Positions 14,343 through 24,704 of a DNA stretch of 64,000 nt are shown here, piece after piece. Below the pieces are notes generated by a model. It was not told where the DNA came from. It did no database searches and saw only the letters and a program-made list of their open reading frames with translations. The stretch comes from Luidia sarsii. Taxonomy: Eukaryota; Echinodermata; Asteroidea; Paxillosida; Luidiidae. The stretch spans positions 17,372,968 through 17,436,967 of the forward strand of contig OX465102.1 of the NCBI GenBank assembly GCA_949987565.1. The letters are read 5' to 3'. Position 1 is the first letter of the stretch; the number at the start of each line of letters is the position of its first letter. Both the position numbers and the translations under genes were made by a program.

Positions 14343-14725
14343 GCTGGTTGGTTCCTGGGTGATGGGTTCCAGGTAAATGTTTATACCTGGTGGATGGGTT
14401 TCTGCGAGATGGGTTCTTGGTGGATGGGTTTCAGGTGAATGTGTTCCTGGTGGATGGTTCCCTGGTGGTTGGGTTCCTAGTAGATGGGTCTGAGCTACTT
14501 GGTTCCTGGTTGATGGGTGTCTTGGGATTGGGTTCCTGGTTGATGGGTTCCTGGTTGATGGGTTCCTGGTGGATGGGTTCCTGGTTGATGGGTTCCTGGT
14601 TGATGGGTTCCTGGTTGATGGGTTCCAGGTTGATGGGTTCCTAGTGGATGGGTTCCTCGTTGATGGGTCCTGTTTGTCGGTTGGGTTTTTGGTGGGTGGG
14701 AATAAGTGGTGGATGGGTTCTTGGT
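14343..14725. repeat. 15-bp minisatellite at the 3' end of the GPCR gene
   Basis: About 25 units of GGGTTCCTGGTTGAT with substitutions (GGTGGAT, AGGTTGAT) are seen. Because the unit is a multiple of three, it can be read through as pentapeptide repeats on the minus strand (NQEPI in the receptor frame, NPSTR in another). The central part, 14535-14640, is the most regular. Confidence 0.9.
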
Positions 14726-15903
14726 CGTCGCTCAGTTGGATTCCGCCGGTCATCGGCACCCTGGTCTTGGCTGATCGCCGTTGTTGCCTTCGGGCGTTGT
14801 GCCTCCATTGTCTCTGCGCTGTCAGTTCCTCCACCTTCTCTGTAATCTGCCGCCACGTATTGGACCCGAAGCTGAGTCCGCTGCCCTGGCCTCGAGGACT
14901 GGTCGGGTCTACCAGAGCGATAGTGTCGACGGTTGTCATGACGTTGGCCGCAAGCACCGCGGCTGCATGGCGCCAAAGAAGAGAAGCATTCTGCCACCGC
15001 TGACCGGTACTTGGCGTTTGTGATGCTGTAGATGAAGGAGTTGACCGAGCTGTTGATGAGTGCCAGGACCAGCTGGCACGCTCTGACGTCATGGATCGCC
15101 GTGATGTTGCTCTCCACGTAAGCCAGGTCAGTTCTATACCAGTCTCTGGTGGTCACTATCAACAGAGACGTGTACACGATTTCCATGATGTTGAGGAGGT
15201 AGAAGAAGGCCGTGTTGAAGATGAGCATGCAGATGGTCCTGTGCTTCGGGCGGGATTTGTTGGTGTTTTGGAGTGCGATGAGAGCAGGCTGCCTGTTTAG
15301 TCGGTGTACCAAATAGACGTACAGGGAAGCTGTGATGGATGCATTGCTTATGAAGAACACCAGGTGGAGGATGCGGTAGGCGACCATCTTCTCCAGCGTT
15401 GTGTCCGCTAGACCGGTGAAGGCCGACCCGACGCCGAGCCCAGCCAGCCAGACTCCGGCCAGTATCTTGGCCGTCCGTGCCCCGCTGGCAGAGGCTCTGA
15501 ATGCAAGCGGCCGCCGGACGGCCATATACCGTTCGGCGGCCATGGCCGTGATGGAGCAGACGGAGGTGGCCTGCGCGGCAAAGTTGAGCCAGACGAGGAA
15601 GCGGATTCCCGGTTGGGCCTCTGCCGGCGACAGAGCCTCCTGGACGGTCAACGCCGTCAGGAGCAAGCTGCTCAGTAGAACCACGGAATCGGCAATGGCC
15701 AGGTTGACCAGGAAGGTGTTGAGGCCGGTACGCATGGATCTGACACGGAGCACCACCAGGAGGAAGAGTGCATTCAGGAGGATGCCTATGGGTGCGATGA
15801 TGAAGTAGCAAAGCTGCAGTTGGTGCCGTATCCTCGCCCTGTAAATATGTAGTCTGGCCACAAGCTCTCTTAACTCTAGCAGTTCGTCATCATCCGTCTC
15901 CAT
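14641..15903 (-). CDS. Intronless rhodopsin-like (class A) G protein-coupled receptor
   Basis: The single exon encodes 420 residues from ATG at 15903. Seven hydrophobic segments are visible. Class A landmarks are Asn44 in TM1 (GILLNALFLL), Asp72 in LAIAD of TM2, Glu-Arg-Tyr at 124-126 ending TM3, Trp152 in TM4, and NSSVNSFIY at 284-292 in TM7. Unusual features are: no Cys at the usual start of TM3 and none in extracellular loop 2, so the conserved disulphide is missing; no CWxP in TM6; and Ser in place of Pro in NPxxY. The long C-tail (from about 305) is basic and Pro/Thr-rich and ends inside the minisatellite at TAG 14641-14643. The lack of the TM3 Cys and the LINSSVN segment recall the lipid/melanocortin/cannabinoid group, but that placement is weak. 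The ligand is unknown. Confidence 0.9.
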   Translation of the reverse strand: METDDDELLELRELVARLHIYRARIRHQLQLCYFIIAPIGILLNALFLLVVLRVRSMRTGLNTFLVNLAIADSVVLLSSLLLTALTVQEALSPAEAQPGIRFLVWLNFAAQATSVCSITAMAAERYMAVRRPLAFRASASGARTAKILAGVWLAGLGVGSAFTGLADTTLEKMVAYRILHLVFFISNASITASLYVYLVHRLNRQPALIALQNTNKSRPKHRTICMLIFNTAFFYLLNIMEIVYTSLLIVTTRDWYRTDLAYVESNITAIHDVRACQLVLALINSSVNSFIYSITNAKYRSAVAECFSSLAPCSRGACGQRHDNRRHYRSGRPDQSSRPGQRTQLRVQYVAADYREGGGTDSAETMEAQRPKATTAISQDQGADDRRNPTERRPRTHPPLIPTHQKPNRQTGPINEEPIH

Positions 15904-16182
15904 TTTCCTTTCCGTTCAATGTTGTGTTCCACCGGGTTGTTTGTCACCGCTGTTGTGTTCGCAGCCGTACTGAGAGTTCCCCTCTCATGCCTCGCATCTT
16001 GCTTGACAGATGAAAGTGACACCTGACTTACAATGGTGAAAGTGAGAGCAAAAGAAGAGAATTTCCCACGTCGATTTCGCCCCTCGCTCTGAAATTCCCC
16101 TCCCTTCCCCCCAGTTTTACTTTTGCTCCTCCGAAGTAAAATCCTCCCAAATGTCTTTTCTCGCTTTGTTTTAAACCGATAT

Positions 16183-16310
16183 ACAAACATGTTGCGAGCT
16201 GCTTATATTACTGACTGAAATTTATCTGCCTTTCTCTGACCTTTCTCTGCCTTTTGAGAAAGGTCCTGCTATAGGATTGAAACATCAGACCCACTAAATG
16301 TTGAGATGTG
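16183..16310. mobile_element. Hammerhead-like repeat, degenerate copy upstream of GPCR
   Basis: GATATACAAACATGTTGCGA (inverted body) is followed by CTGCCTTTTGAGAAAGGTCC and a degraded core with GGATTGAAACATCAGACC. It sits about 280 bp upstream of the GPCR start codon. Confidence 0.7.
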
Positions 16311-16689
16311 TTTCAAACTGGTGAGACAGTGGGTATGGCAGAGGCGGTCAAACAATTTGAGAAAAAAAAAGCTGCTGCAATGCGCCCGAGTGGTTCTAAC
16401 TAGAGTGGTTCTAATGGCACGGCGTTTGGCAGCGGCTCAGATGTCGATGGCCTGTAAAAGCAGCAACCAGGTCGCCCGAAACTGTGGGTTTTCCTAGCCT
16501 GGGTAGCCTTGGTTTAACTTTATTAAACTCAGTTTCACTGAGGAATCCATCGTATAGGATGATGAACGAAGCAGAGAAGAGGCTCACCCGTTGTTAGTCA
16601 CGGTACGGTGGAGAGTCAACAGCGATGACTTCGATCATCCCGCTGATCAGTGCATTTTGTTGAGCCCAGAACTCATCGTGTGTCCTTTG

Positions 16690-16850
16690 CTGATAGTTCA
16701 GGGACACCACCTCACTGCATACATTCAAAACTCTCCTGAAAGCCCATCTGTTTCAGGATGCATACCATCAATCATTCTTCATTCCAGTGCCTCATGAGCG
16801 CCTTGAGAGAAAACTTTTTATTGATTTGAGCGCTTTCAAATTTCTTTGAT
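16690..16850 (+). mobile_element. 3' end of a CR1-like LINE (remnant)
   Basis: Reading from 16701, the frame gives TSLHTFKTLLKAHLFQDAYH. This matches the style of the conserved C-terminal segment of CR1-type reverse transcriptase proteins (S-FK--LK-HLF). It is followed by a tail of the GCGCCTTGAG...GAGCGCTTT type and then a tetranucleotide array. No upstream RT domain is found, so the copy is 5'-truncated. Confidence 0.55.
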
Positions 16851-16851
16851 T

Positions 16852-16884
<33 letters not shown>

Positions 16885-17042
16885 CTAACTGACTGACTGA
16901 CTGACTGACTGACTGACTGACTGACTGACTAACTGACTGACTGACTGACTGACTGACTGACTAACTGACTGACTGACTAACTGACTGACTGACTGACTGA
17001 CCGACCGACCGACCGACCGACCGACCGACCGACCGACCGACC
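16850..17042. repeat. Compound tetranucleotide array (GATT)n-(GACT)n-(GACC)n
   Basis: About seven GATT units are followed by about 27 GACT units with interspersed GACTAACT, then about eleven GACC units. Each block differs from the next by one T-to-C step. It directly abuts the LINE tail. Confidence 0.95.
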
Positions 17043-19010
17043 GCTATCAAAAAGACCAGCGCTCTCTGAAGGCGGTTCTGCAGAAAACCGCGGGAGAAAG
17101 AAAATGGGTCAATGCTTTCTCTTTAGCTTGATATAATCTTCTGACAAAAGCGTTTGTGGGAAACAAATACATTTTCTTCAAAAAATTCCCAGTCAGTTTT
17201 TCATCGATTTGTCTGAAAAGAGTTTGTGGTTAACAAACAATGAAGCTAAGAGGAGGTCTGTTGTCAGCGCTAGTTCAGAAAATTATTTGACTTATAAGGG
17301 CGAGACATTGATACACGTGTGCGAGACATTGATTATTGTGTGCTTCAGGTGGGGGGGGGGGGCAGAGTCCACAAAGTGTAACTAAGACCCTTTTCCAAAA
17401 CATGGCTTAGGCTTCGTCTCTGTTATCCAAAAGCTTTGGATTATTTTTCAAAACGTAGTAAAACATTAAAAACACGAAGCCAAAGCCCTCCCATTTTCAT
17501 GCCCTGTACTTGAAAATGGATGAAATAAATCGTTCCCGGGTTTCAGTTACACGGTTTGTTTTCCCAGCCCTTGATCCAGCATATCCTGTACTCTAGTCTG
17601 TGACATGTTGATCAGGCTGCCATAGCTAATTTCCACCCAGGGTTGCATCAGTGTAATTCCAAAGTCGCCGCTTCTGCGTTTCGGTCTTGGCCCAGGCCCG
17701 GACATTCCCAGAATGAGATTACCGTACAATGCATGCACGCACTGAAAGTGAAATTCACAATTTTGCCTCGAGTCACAATATGCCACGCTGTCATGCTATA
17801 GAGGTTTTTCAGTCACATGCTTTTTTTGACAGTCAACTTTCAATTCACTGATCCAGTAGGCCAAGCCCCTTGACAAATAATATTGAACAATCACAGCGCG
17901 CCATTTGAGGTCCGACAAATTGCCGCCATTTTGTCCGACATAACTTACACACTTTTCGACGTGTTTACTTTGGTTTCGTATGTACCAGACAATTCATTTG
18001 CTAACCCGAGCTTTATCCTTAACCATGGTCAAGCTAATTAGCCTTTGGCGGTCAAGTGACGTCATGTGAAAAACCTCTGTATAGGGTGAGGAGGAACCGA
18101 ACGAATTGTGAGATTTGAAGGTTTTCATGGTTTTCACTTCTTCACACTTCTCTCTTTGATCTTTCCCCCTCTTCTCACTAATCCCTACTCCTTGCCCTTC
18201 CCTTTGATCTCTCCCTACCAGCTTTACTCTTTGTCCTTTAGTTTCTCATCCATGTCCTATTCACTCTCTTCCCCCTTCCTTCATGTACATGTATCTGTGT
18301 TGTCCTTGTCACTCTGCCTTTGATAAAGGTCCTGCTAGGATCGAAACGTCAGGCCCACTAAATTTTAAGTTTTACATTTTGGTAATTTTAGTCAGTAAGC
18401 AGTTTGCAACATTTTTGTATAAATTATCATTTTTATTATTCCATGACTTTCCACGATCTTTTCACGATTTTTTTTTATTTTTTTTATGACTTTCAAGGGC
18501 TTTGTTAAAGACGAAGTGCTACGAAGCCTGTACCTCTTCTTTAGACATTTTCCAAACAACGTCCAGCCCACTAATTCTGCCGTTTACCACTTTGCTAACC
18601 CAGGGTAGCCAAAGCAGACACATACACGAGTACTATACGGATACAGAGTGGTACTGTCAGTGGTACGGATACGGAGTGGTACGGATACTGATCGTTTTGC
18701 AGTGACGTCAGTACCTGATGCATATTCATACACGGCAGAGTGTCGCTCCAGTACACGTTACCATAATATTATTGTACAGGGCTGAGTTTAACGGGTTATA
18801 TCATCACTTACCGGGATGTTTTTGTTTTAATGATCGGGCCAAATGGCACTTTTGGAGCTCCGTACAGCAATGCGTCACAATACTACCTTTACCCCTTTTG
18901 TTCGGTCTGTGTTGACTGTCAACAAGGCGAGTTTTCCTATGAACAAATAAAAGCCACACCCACTCGTACCCGCTGGTACCTGGTACAGTAGGCTCTATGC
19001 CTATTGTAAT
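17043..19010. other. Intergenic stretch, repeats only
   Basis: I see no gene. It contains a poly-G run at 17349, pyrimidine-rich sequence at 18130-18300, and a hammerhead-like repeat at 18312-18423. The minus-strand frame at 17547-17786 has no recognisable family. Confidence 0.55.
18312..18423 (+). mobile_element. Hammerhead-like repeat, full-length single copy
   Basis: The copy runs from CTCTGCCTTTGATAAAGGTC through the intact core GATCGAAACGTCAGGCCCAC and the body GTAATTTTAGTCAGTAAGCA to TTTTTGTATAAA. It is close in length to the copy at 647-760. Confidence 0.85.
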
Positions 19011-19011
19011 C

Positions 19012-19020
19012 TATATAATA
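19012..19020 (+). promoter_or_regulatory. TATA box of the secreted inhibitor gene
   Basis: TATATAATA lies about 100 bp upstream of the ATG at 19116, leaving room for a 5' leader of about 70 nt. Placement is by motif and spacing only. Confidence 0.45.
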
Positions 19021-19115
19021 GGCTCCGGACCGTAGAACTGGTTGGATTTGCTATAACTCTCACTCACAAACTCAAGACATTTTCCATCAGGGGGAAAAAA
19101 AGAAAATTTCCAGTC

Positions 19116-22100
19116 ATGAGCGGTAAACTTTGCCTCGTCGTCCTCACACTGGCGGTATTCGGCGCTGCAGCCGTCCTGGGCTGCGGCAAGTCATCAAGCG
19201 GAGGGCACGTGGATGGCAGCACCGGGACCGGAGAGGATCGGGCCTGGCCAAACGTCGTGGGAATGGTAACGTTGCCCCCGTATTATTGCTGTACATTTCA
19301 GTAGGCCTACATAGAGGTGTGTTTTTTTTTGTTCGCCCGATTAGTGTCTTCCATTTTTGTAGCATATGCGGTGCATTCACCGTATAAAATACTTGGGGTA
19401 GGGCTAGCCAAGTGAAAACAAAACCTAAACTGTTTTCTTCTCATAATGTACTATGTAGGCCTACATGCATTCGAAACCAAATTGACTCATCGATCAGGTG
19501 ACTGGTCGACATTGTCCTTCCGTGTGCAATTAGATAAGCAATAGGTAGGCCTGGTGGTGATACCGTACTTGAAAGATATCTCACGGGTTAGTACTGAAAA
19601 GTGAAAACAAGAGGCTTGGAGCGCTTTGGTTATTCAAGCCGATCCAGAGAATCACTATGGACGATAAGTGCAAACAAACATCATACTAGGTAATGCGGTT
19701 ATACATTAGTATTGTGTCACTAAAGGGGGAGATAACAGTGGACTTTTGCCCGCAGGACTTTATACCTTCACTTATCTTTCCGGAACACAGCTTGGTGCAA
19801 AATAATCTATAATAAATTATGGGTTGAGGGATATATCCTCCAGTAACCGGTTTTCGACGATATAAGGACTTTTCTTCAAACTGAACAATGTGGACGAAAG
19901 TATCACACTAAAAGAGGTCTCAGTCACTTTCTCCACACCACAGACTATTAGAATAATCATAGAGAAGGTTGATCAAGCCTGTCACTTCCGTAAGATTACC
20001 CGGTTTTGTTGACGTCCGCGGCGCACCGTGACCTATTTTCGTCGGTGGTGTTTAGTAAGGTGTCCCAGTGTAGCCAAACGCAAAATAAATTCTTTAAATA
20101 ACTCAAAATGCTGTGTGGCACTGTTAAATTCTTCTTTGTATTTTTTTTTTGTTCATCTTTGGGTTTTTTTTCGACACTGCTTCTAACACTTTCCTCAAAT
20201 CATTCATAATTTATGTTTAAAACGTATTGGTCTGGTTGATGGCTTTTGTGACGTTTAAAAAAACTCCACAATCCTCTTTCTCGCTGCTTCTTCAGTTCTG
20301 ACCTTCCCAATGTCACTCCAGAGACACATTTCCTCCTTCTAGGTACTTTCTCTAGCTGACATCTTATTTTTTTTTTTTTTATTAAAGCCTATTGGGCCAT
20401 GTTACTTTTTGTCTTCAAATAATAATAACAAAATATAAAAAAAAAAATATATAGGAGCCTCCATAGTTTTTTTACCCAGAACGGACTGCCTCAAGTTGCG
20501 CGATGTATTTTTATTCTACGGATGTTGGGGTTTATTATGGTACACTCAGATTTTTTTTAGGACCAACAATAAAGAAAACTGGACCTTCGAAGCAACTGCC
20601 AATTTTGTACCTAGGAAAATAGACCCCCAAAAGAGCAACCTTTTGAATCACACGAGTTTGGCCTACTGGAAAAGCCTCTACTTTCCACATTTTCGGTGAC
20701 GGACAAGAGCCGAAAACCAACTGTAAGATACGAAGTCTGAGATCGTTATAGGGAGTTGTTTTCATCGTGCGATGTGAGTTAGAAGGCTAAGCGTCGAAAA
20801 CGTGTACCGTCGAAAACGGGGGTTGCCACGATACTGTTAATACCATTGTAGATGTGTAGATTGTTGCATATCATGACCCTTAGGTTGCAGTTTTTGTGCG
20901 GTCTATTTGCAATACCGCTATACCAACTTCCTATGCACCCCCCTATGTTCTACAAAACCTGAGATGGGATTAGTAAAACGTTTAAAGGTTTCAGTGCTCT
21001 ATAAGGCCACAGTAGACTCTTTTCCCATAAGTCGATACTTCGTGACATAGCTCTTACAGTTCCATGTAAGGGAATCCGATTGTGAACATTATTCTTTTGA
21101 AGATCAAGGCCTATAATTATTAAAATAATGTTCGGCCATTAGTGTCAGAAAGAGGGAGAAAGCAGGCTATTAAATAGCCTGCTTTCTCCCTCTTTCTGAC
21201 ACTAATGGCCGAACATTTTGGGATATTTTTTGTATCATTTTCGGGGTCGTCCAGGTCAGCAAGCAAATCAATAATTTTGTAATAATTTTAGGCCTACTTT
21301 GATTGGTCTCGGTTGTGTTTATGAGGTGCTTAGTAAAGAAAATCAACTGCTGCGTGAGCAAGCTTTTAAGGTTCATTATTTATTACATTCACACTTATCA
21401 GTTATAATCTGGTTCGCCAATGTCTTTGCAGACTGGGGAAGAGGCCAAGGCGATTATCGAGAGGGACGATCCATCGCTCACGGTAAGATAGAAAAGGGTC
21501 ACGTTTCCTTTAGGTCACTGTCGGGCCACCGTAGCACTTTGTCCAGCCGTGTGAACGTATACGTGTTTTTCGTGGAAGATCATTAATTTTGTTTCCAATG
21601 ATCGGACGTGTGTCCGATTCCTTTATTTATCGTGGGAGAATAGTGCGCAGTCACATGGTGTACCAGAAGTAGGCCTAATGGGGAAAATAGTTGGTTGACC
21701 GATTTATCACATTAGATATGACATCTGCAATCAGTCCTTTTTTGGGGTCATTTTCAATCACTCAAAAAAGGGAAAACTGACCGGGAACAGTTTTGAAAAA
21801 TTATTGCAAAGAAAACTTTCACTGGACAGGTGTCCTGCCAAAAAGTGTCCCTGCCAAATACTGTCCGCTCATTAGCATACTGATCGCTGATTGGTTAGCG
21901 TTAGGACTAGGATTAGGGTCGTTGGGGTTAGGGTTTGGATTAGAATTAGGATTGGGATTAGGATTAGGGTTAGGATTAGGGTTGTTTGGGTTAGGGTTAG
22001 CGTTACGGTTACAGTCAGGGTCCAACGGTACCAAAGTGCCCAACGTTGCGTGTGTTAGGCCAGCAACCATACACAATGCGTGTGTAGTGCGCAACCATAC

Positions 22101-22756
22101 CCCAACCACAGTGGTTGAATGTCATACGTATTGGACCAATCAGCGATCAGTATGCTAATGAGTGGACACTATTTGGCAGGGGACACTATTTGGCATGACA
22201 CCGGGACTTGAACGCGAGCCGGCCCCTTGAGTTTTGCGTACCAGCGCTCTTATACATCTGTGCTATCCAGCTCTTAGATGGTGGCCTTCCCAAAAATGGT
22301 CAACTATAGTCTTTGTCGACGGGCCACCAGTCCTGGTCAATGCACCTCGTAAAACCTAGACAGAAGTGCAATGGCCAACGTCGACGATCAACTTACTGAC
22401 CGACCAAACCCAATTGAACCATGCAGCCATCCACTGCCACACAACCACCGTTCGTCTGTCCGGTCGTCCGTCCTCATCACTATCGACAGATCGATTGAGC
22501 GACAAAAATTCCACTAGGGCACTATGACACAGCAACGGTAGTACAGACATTCTGTCTGGGCCTTAGTCCATTTTAATGTTTGTGCACTTGTATTATAATA
22601 CGGTCAGTGGTGATTTTGGTCCTTTCTTTCGTTACCGACATACAGGTTCAGATTGTGCCCTATGGCCACTTTGTGACTGAAGATTACCGCACAGACCGTG
22701 TGTGGATTTTCCTGAACATAGAAGGGAAAGTTGACCGACCGCCACGCATTGGATAA
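19116..22756 (+). CDS. Secreted potato inhibitor I (eglin-like) serine protease inhibitor, with first terminal exon
   Basis: Exons are 19116-19265, 21432-21482 and 22646-22756, all GT-AG and phase 0, giving 103 residues. Residues 1-22 (MSGKLCLVVLTLAVFGAAAV and on) form a signal peptide, and a Gly/Ser-rich linker follows. The inhibitor domain starts at WPNVVGM, continues TGEEAKAIIERDDPSLT, and ends with VQIVPYGHFVTEDYRTDRVW and DRPPRIG. This matches the barley CI-2/eglin c fold in length and order: WPELVGK-like start, reactive-site loop, RV-IF strand and a P-G end. Aligning VTEDYR with the eglin loop VTLDLR puts Glu at P1 and Asp at P1'. There are no domain cysteines, as usual for the family. 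It probably acts outside cells against serine proteases. An alternative last exon lies at 24705-24815. Confidence 0.9.
21127..21217. repeat. Perfect 91-bp palindrome (45-bp arms, 1-nt centre)
   Basis: AATGTTCGGCCATTAGTGTC and the following bases through GCAGGCTATT are mirrored exactly by 21173-21217. It lies in intron 1 of the secreted inhibitor gene. No repeat-family ends are recognised. Confidence 0.95.
21829..22202. mobile_element. 374-bp TIR element enclosing a TTAGGG-like array
   Basis: Arms of about 65-70 bp (left 21829-21897, right 22133-22202) are inverted copies: GCTCATTAGCATACTGATCG on the left and its complement on the right, with GGTGTCCTGCC/GGCATGACACC ends. Between the arms, 21898-22016 is a degenerate array of (TTAGGG)-like units such as GGATTAGGGTTAGGATTAGG. 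No transposase frame is present. It lies in intron 2 of the inhibitor gene. Confidence 0.85.
22203..22300 (-). mobile_element. tRNA-derived SINE head, inverted
   Basis: The reverse complement reads GAGCTGGATAGCACAGATG, AAGAGCGCTGGTACGCAAAA and GCGTTCAAGTCCCGGT, which are A-box-like and B-box-like blocks in tRNA order. Other copies are at 33475-33570, 52382-52455 and 62415-62500. Confidence 0.7.
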
Positions 22757-23032
22757 ATTATGATCCTATAGGCCTATAATAATCCATATAGGCAATAAGG
22801 TTGTTCTCAACAAACGATAATGACTTCCTTTGTCGTAGATGATTTCTTCCAAGCGTACAATAATTTAGTCTTAAATGAAGTGCCTTAATTAAAGCCTGGG
22901 TTGTTTTTTACACAGATCCGGCTTCCATTTAGTTCCTACCTCTTAAATTTAGAAAACAAAAATGGCTGGCTTCACAAAAAACCGTTAGTCAACTATAATT
23001 TCCTGGGGCAAATTGTTGTTGGAATGGAAATT

Positions 23033-23283
23033 GTGACTCGGCACAGCATAATGAGGAATAACCCCATTTATGAGATTTTGAGGTTTTTTATTATAATGAT
23101 GTGAAAGAGTATACCATTAGCTTTCAAATGATATCAAAATATAATATCCTCTAATACTTAAAATTTCCGAAAATACAAAAAAAAAAGATTTGTAATCGAA
23201 TCGTGAAGATACTTTAACTTCAGGCGTTTTTTACTCAAAAAGTGTTTTGGTTGGATATTCCTCATGTCGTTGTGCCGGGTCAC
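23033..23283 (+). mobile_element. GTGACYCGGCACA TIR element, short form
   Basis: The ends are GTGACTCGGCACAGCATAAT and the inverted CATGTCGTTGTGCCGGGTCAC; the length is 251 bp. The equivalent copy in the second duplication unit is at 25094-25346. Confidence 0.85.
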
Positions 23284-24255
23284 AATTGTTGTTGGAATGA
23301 AAACGAGCCGTGTGTGTAGCTTCACAACGTCAACATGCTCTTCATAATTCTACGTCAACATGCTCCCCTGGGCCGCTGCCTAAACAAATTGTCAGACAGT
23401 GCGGACCAAGCGATTGCAAGGGGTGTAGGTAAAGCCTTACGTACCGTGCATGGTCTCATTGGTAAAATTGCTTCCAGTAGCAAGGCGATAATTTCGTACG
23501 AATAATGAGTCAGAAGTAGTCTAGTCTCTCATGTGTAGCAAAAGAAACGGTGTTTAAAGTCTCCGTTTTGGCATAGTAATATTGTCATAATGAATTATAA
23601 TGCATGTAAAACCGGACGATCTTGAAAAAATTCCTTTTGAATTCCTGCATGGAATTCGTTCTAGCATGTACTTCTGTTTAATCATGTCATATTTTTCGGT
23701 GAAGTCACATTAATTTACAATGATGGCGACTTTGAGTCTTAGCTACTCGGCTTATTATTTTGAAAGTTAGACAATAAAAGAGTGATGCAAACAAATGGAC
23801 TCATGGTGCGACCATTATTTTTGGGGAAAGGTTTCTGGGGCCGACGTTTCGAAACTTGCAGGACCATCATCGAATACAGATCTGACTATTTCTTTTTAAC
23901 TACCACTTGTTCAGCACTTGCCTTAATGATTTAGTCGTGGTTTGAAACCGTCATTCACGGAGCAGAACACTGATCCAGGTTTGTCCACCGAGTTCGTGGT
24001 GGTTATTTTCTGTAAAACGCGAGGGGAGAGAAGGATCGAAAAGCAACTTGCTTCAGTCATGCGTTTCAAGGGCGCGAGACCTCTCTATTTTATGTCTCAG
24101 CTATTCATCGTTACCGTTGTATTATTAGTCAGGACTTCAATATGCTACATTGCCATGTTGGGAGCCGCACACGAGTCCATTGAACCCCCCCCCCCCCTCC
24201 CCCTTCAAAAGTTAAGGGGCGAAAAAAACAGTACACGCGCCATAGAGTTATAATT

Positions 24256-24420
24256 GTGACTCGGCACATCGATCATAATGAGGAATAACCCTTACTATTG
24301 AGATTTTAAGATTATTTAATAATGTGAAAGAGTGTACCATTAGCTTTCAAATGATATCAAAATTTCCTCCAATACATTAACTTTCCGAAAATACAAAAAT
24401 AAAGAAGAACATTGATTTTG
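24256..24420 (+). mobile_element. GTGACYCGGCACA TIR element, truncated at duplication junction
   Basis: The left end GTGACTCGGCACATCGATCA is present but the right half is missing. Sequence switches at 24420/24421 to the start of duplication unit 2. The complete counterpart is at 26356-26605. Confidence 0.85.
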
Positions 24421-24704
24421 GTGCAATGGCCAACGTCGACGATCAACTTACTGACCGACCAAACCCAATTGAACCATGCAGCCATCCACTGCCACACAAC
24501 CACCGTGCGTCCGTTCGTCTGTCCGGTCGTCCGTCCTCATTACTATCGACAGATCGATCGATCGACCAAAATTCCACTATGGCACTATGACACAGCAACG
24601 GTAGTAGTACGGATATTCTGTCTGGGCCTTAGTCCATTTTTTGCACTTGTATTATAATACGGTCAGTGGTGATTTTGATCCTTTCTTTTGTTACCGACAT
24701 ACAG

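Larger units (their letters stand above)
22366..24420. repeat. Tandem segmental duplication, unit 1 (~2.05 kb)
   Basis: The unit begins GTGCAATGGCCAACGTCGAC and ends AGAACATTGATTTTG. It contains inhibitor terminal exon 22646-22756, TIR element 23033-23283, and a truncated TIR element from 24256. It is followed directly by unit 2. The junction lies inside the TIR element, whose remainder survives only in unit 2. Confidence 0.92.

Noticed and set aside
14283..15092. Minus-strand 269-codon frame with NPSTR repeats
   Set aside because: It is the minisatellite read in a shifted frame plus a shadow of the GPCR C-terminus. The receptor frame is clearly the real one.
17547..17786. Minus-strand 79-codon frame
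   Set aside because: No recognisable motif; only a chance open frame as far as I can see.
21819..22109. Minus-strand frame rich in Asn-Pro
   Set aside because: It is the translation of the TTAGGG-like array inside a TIR element.
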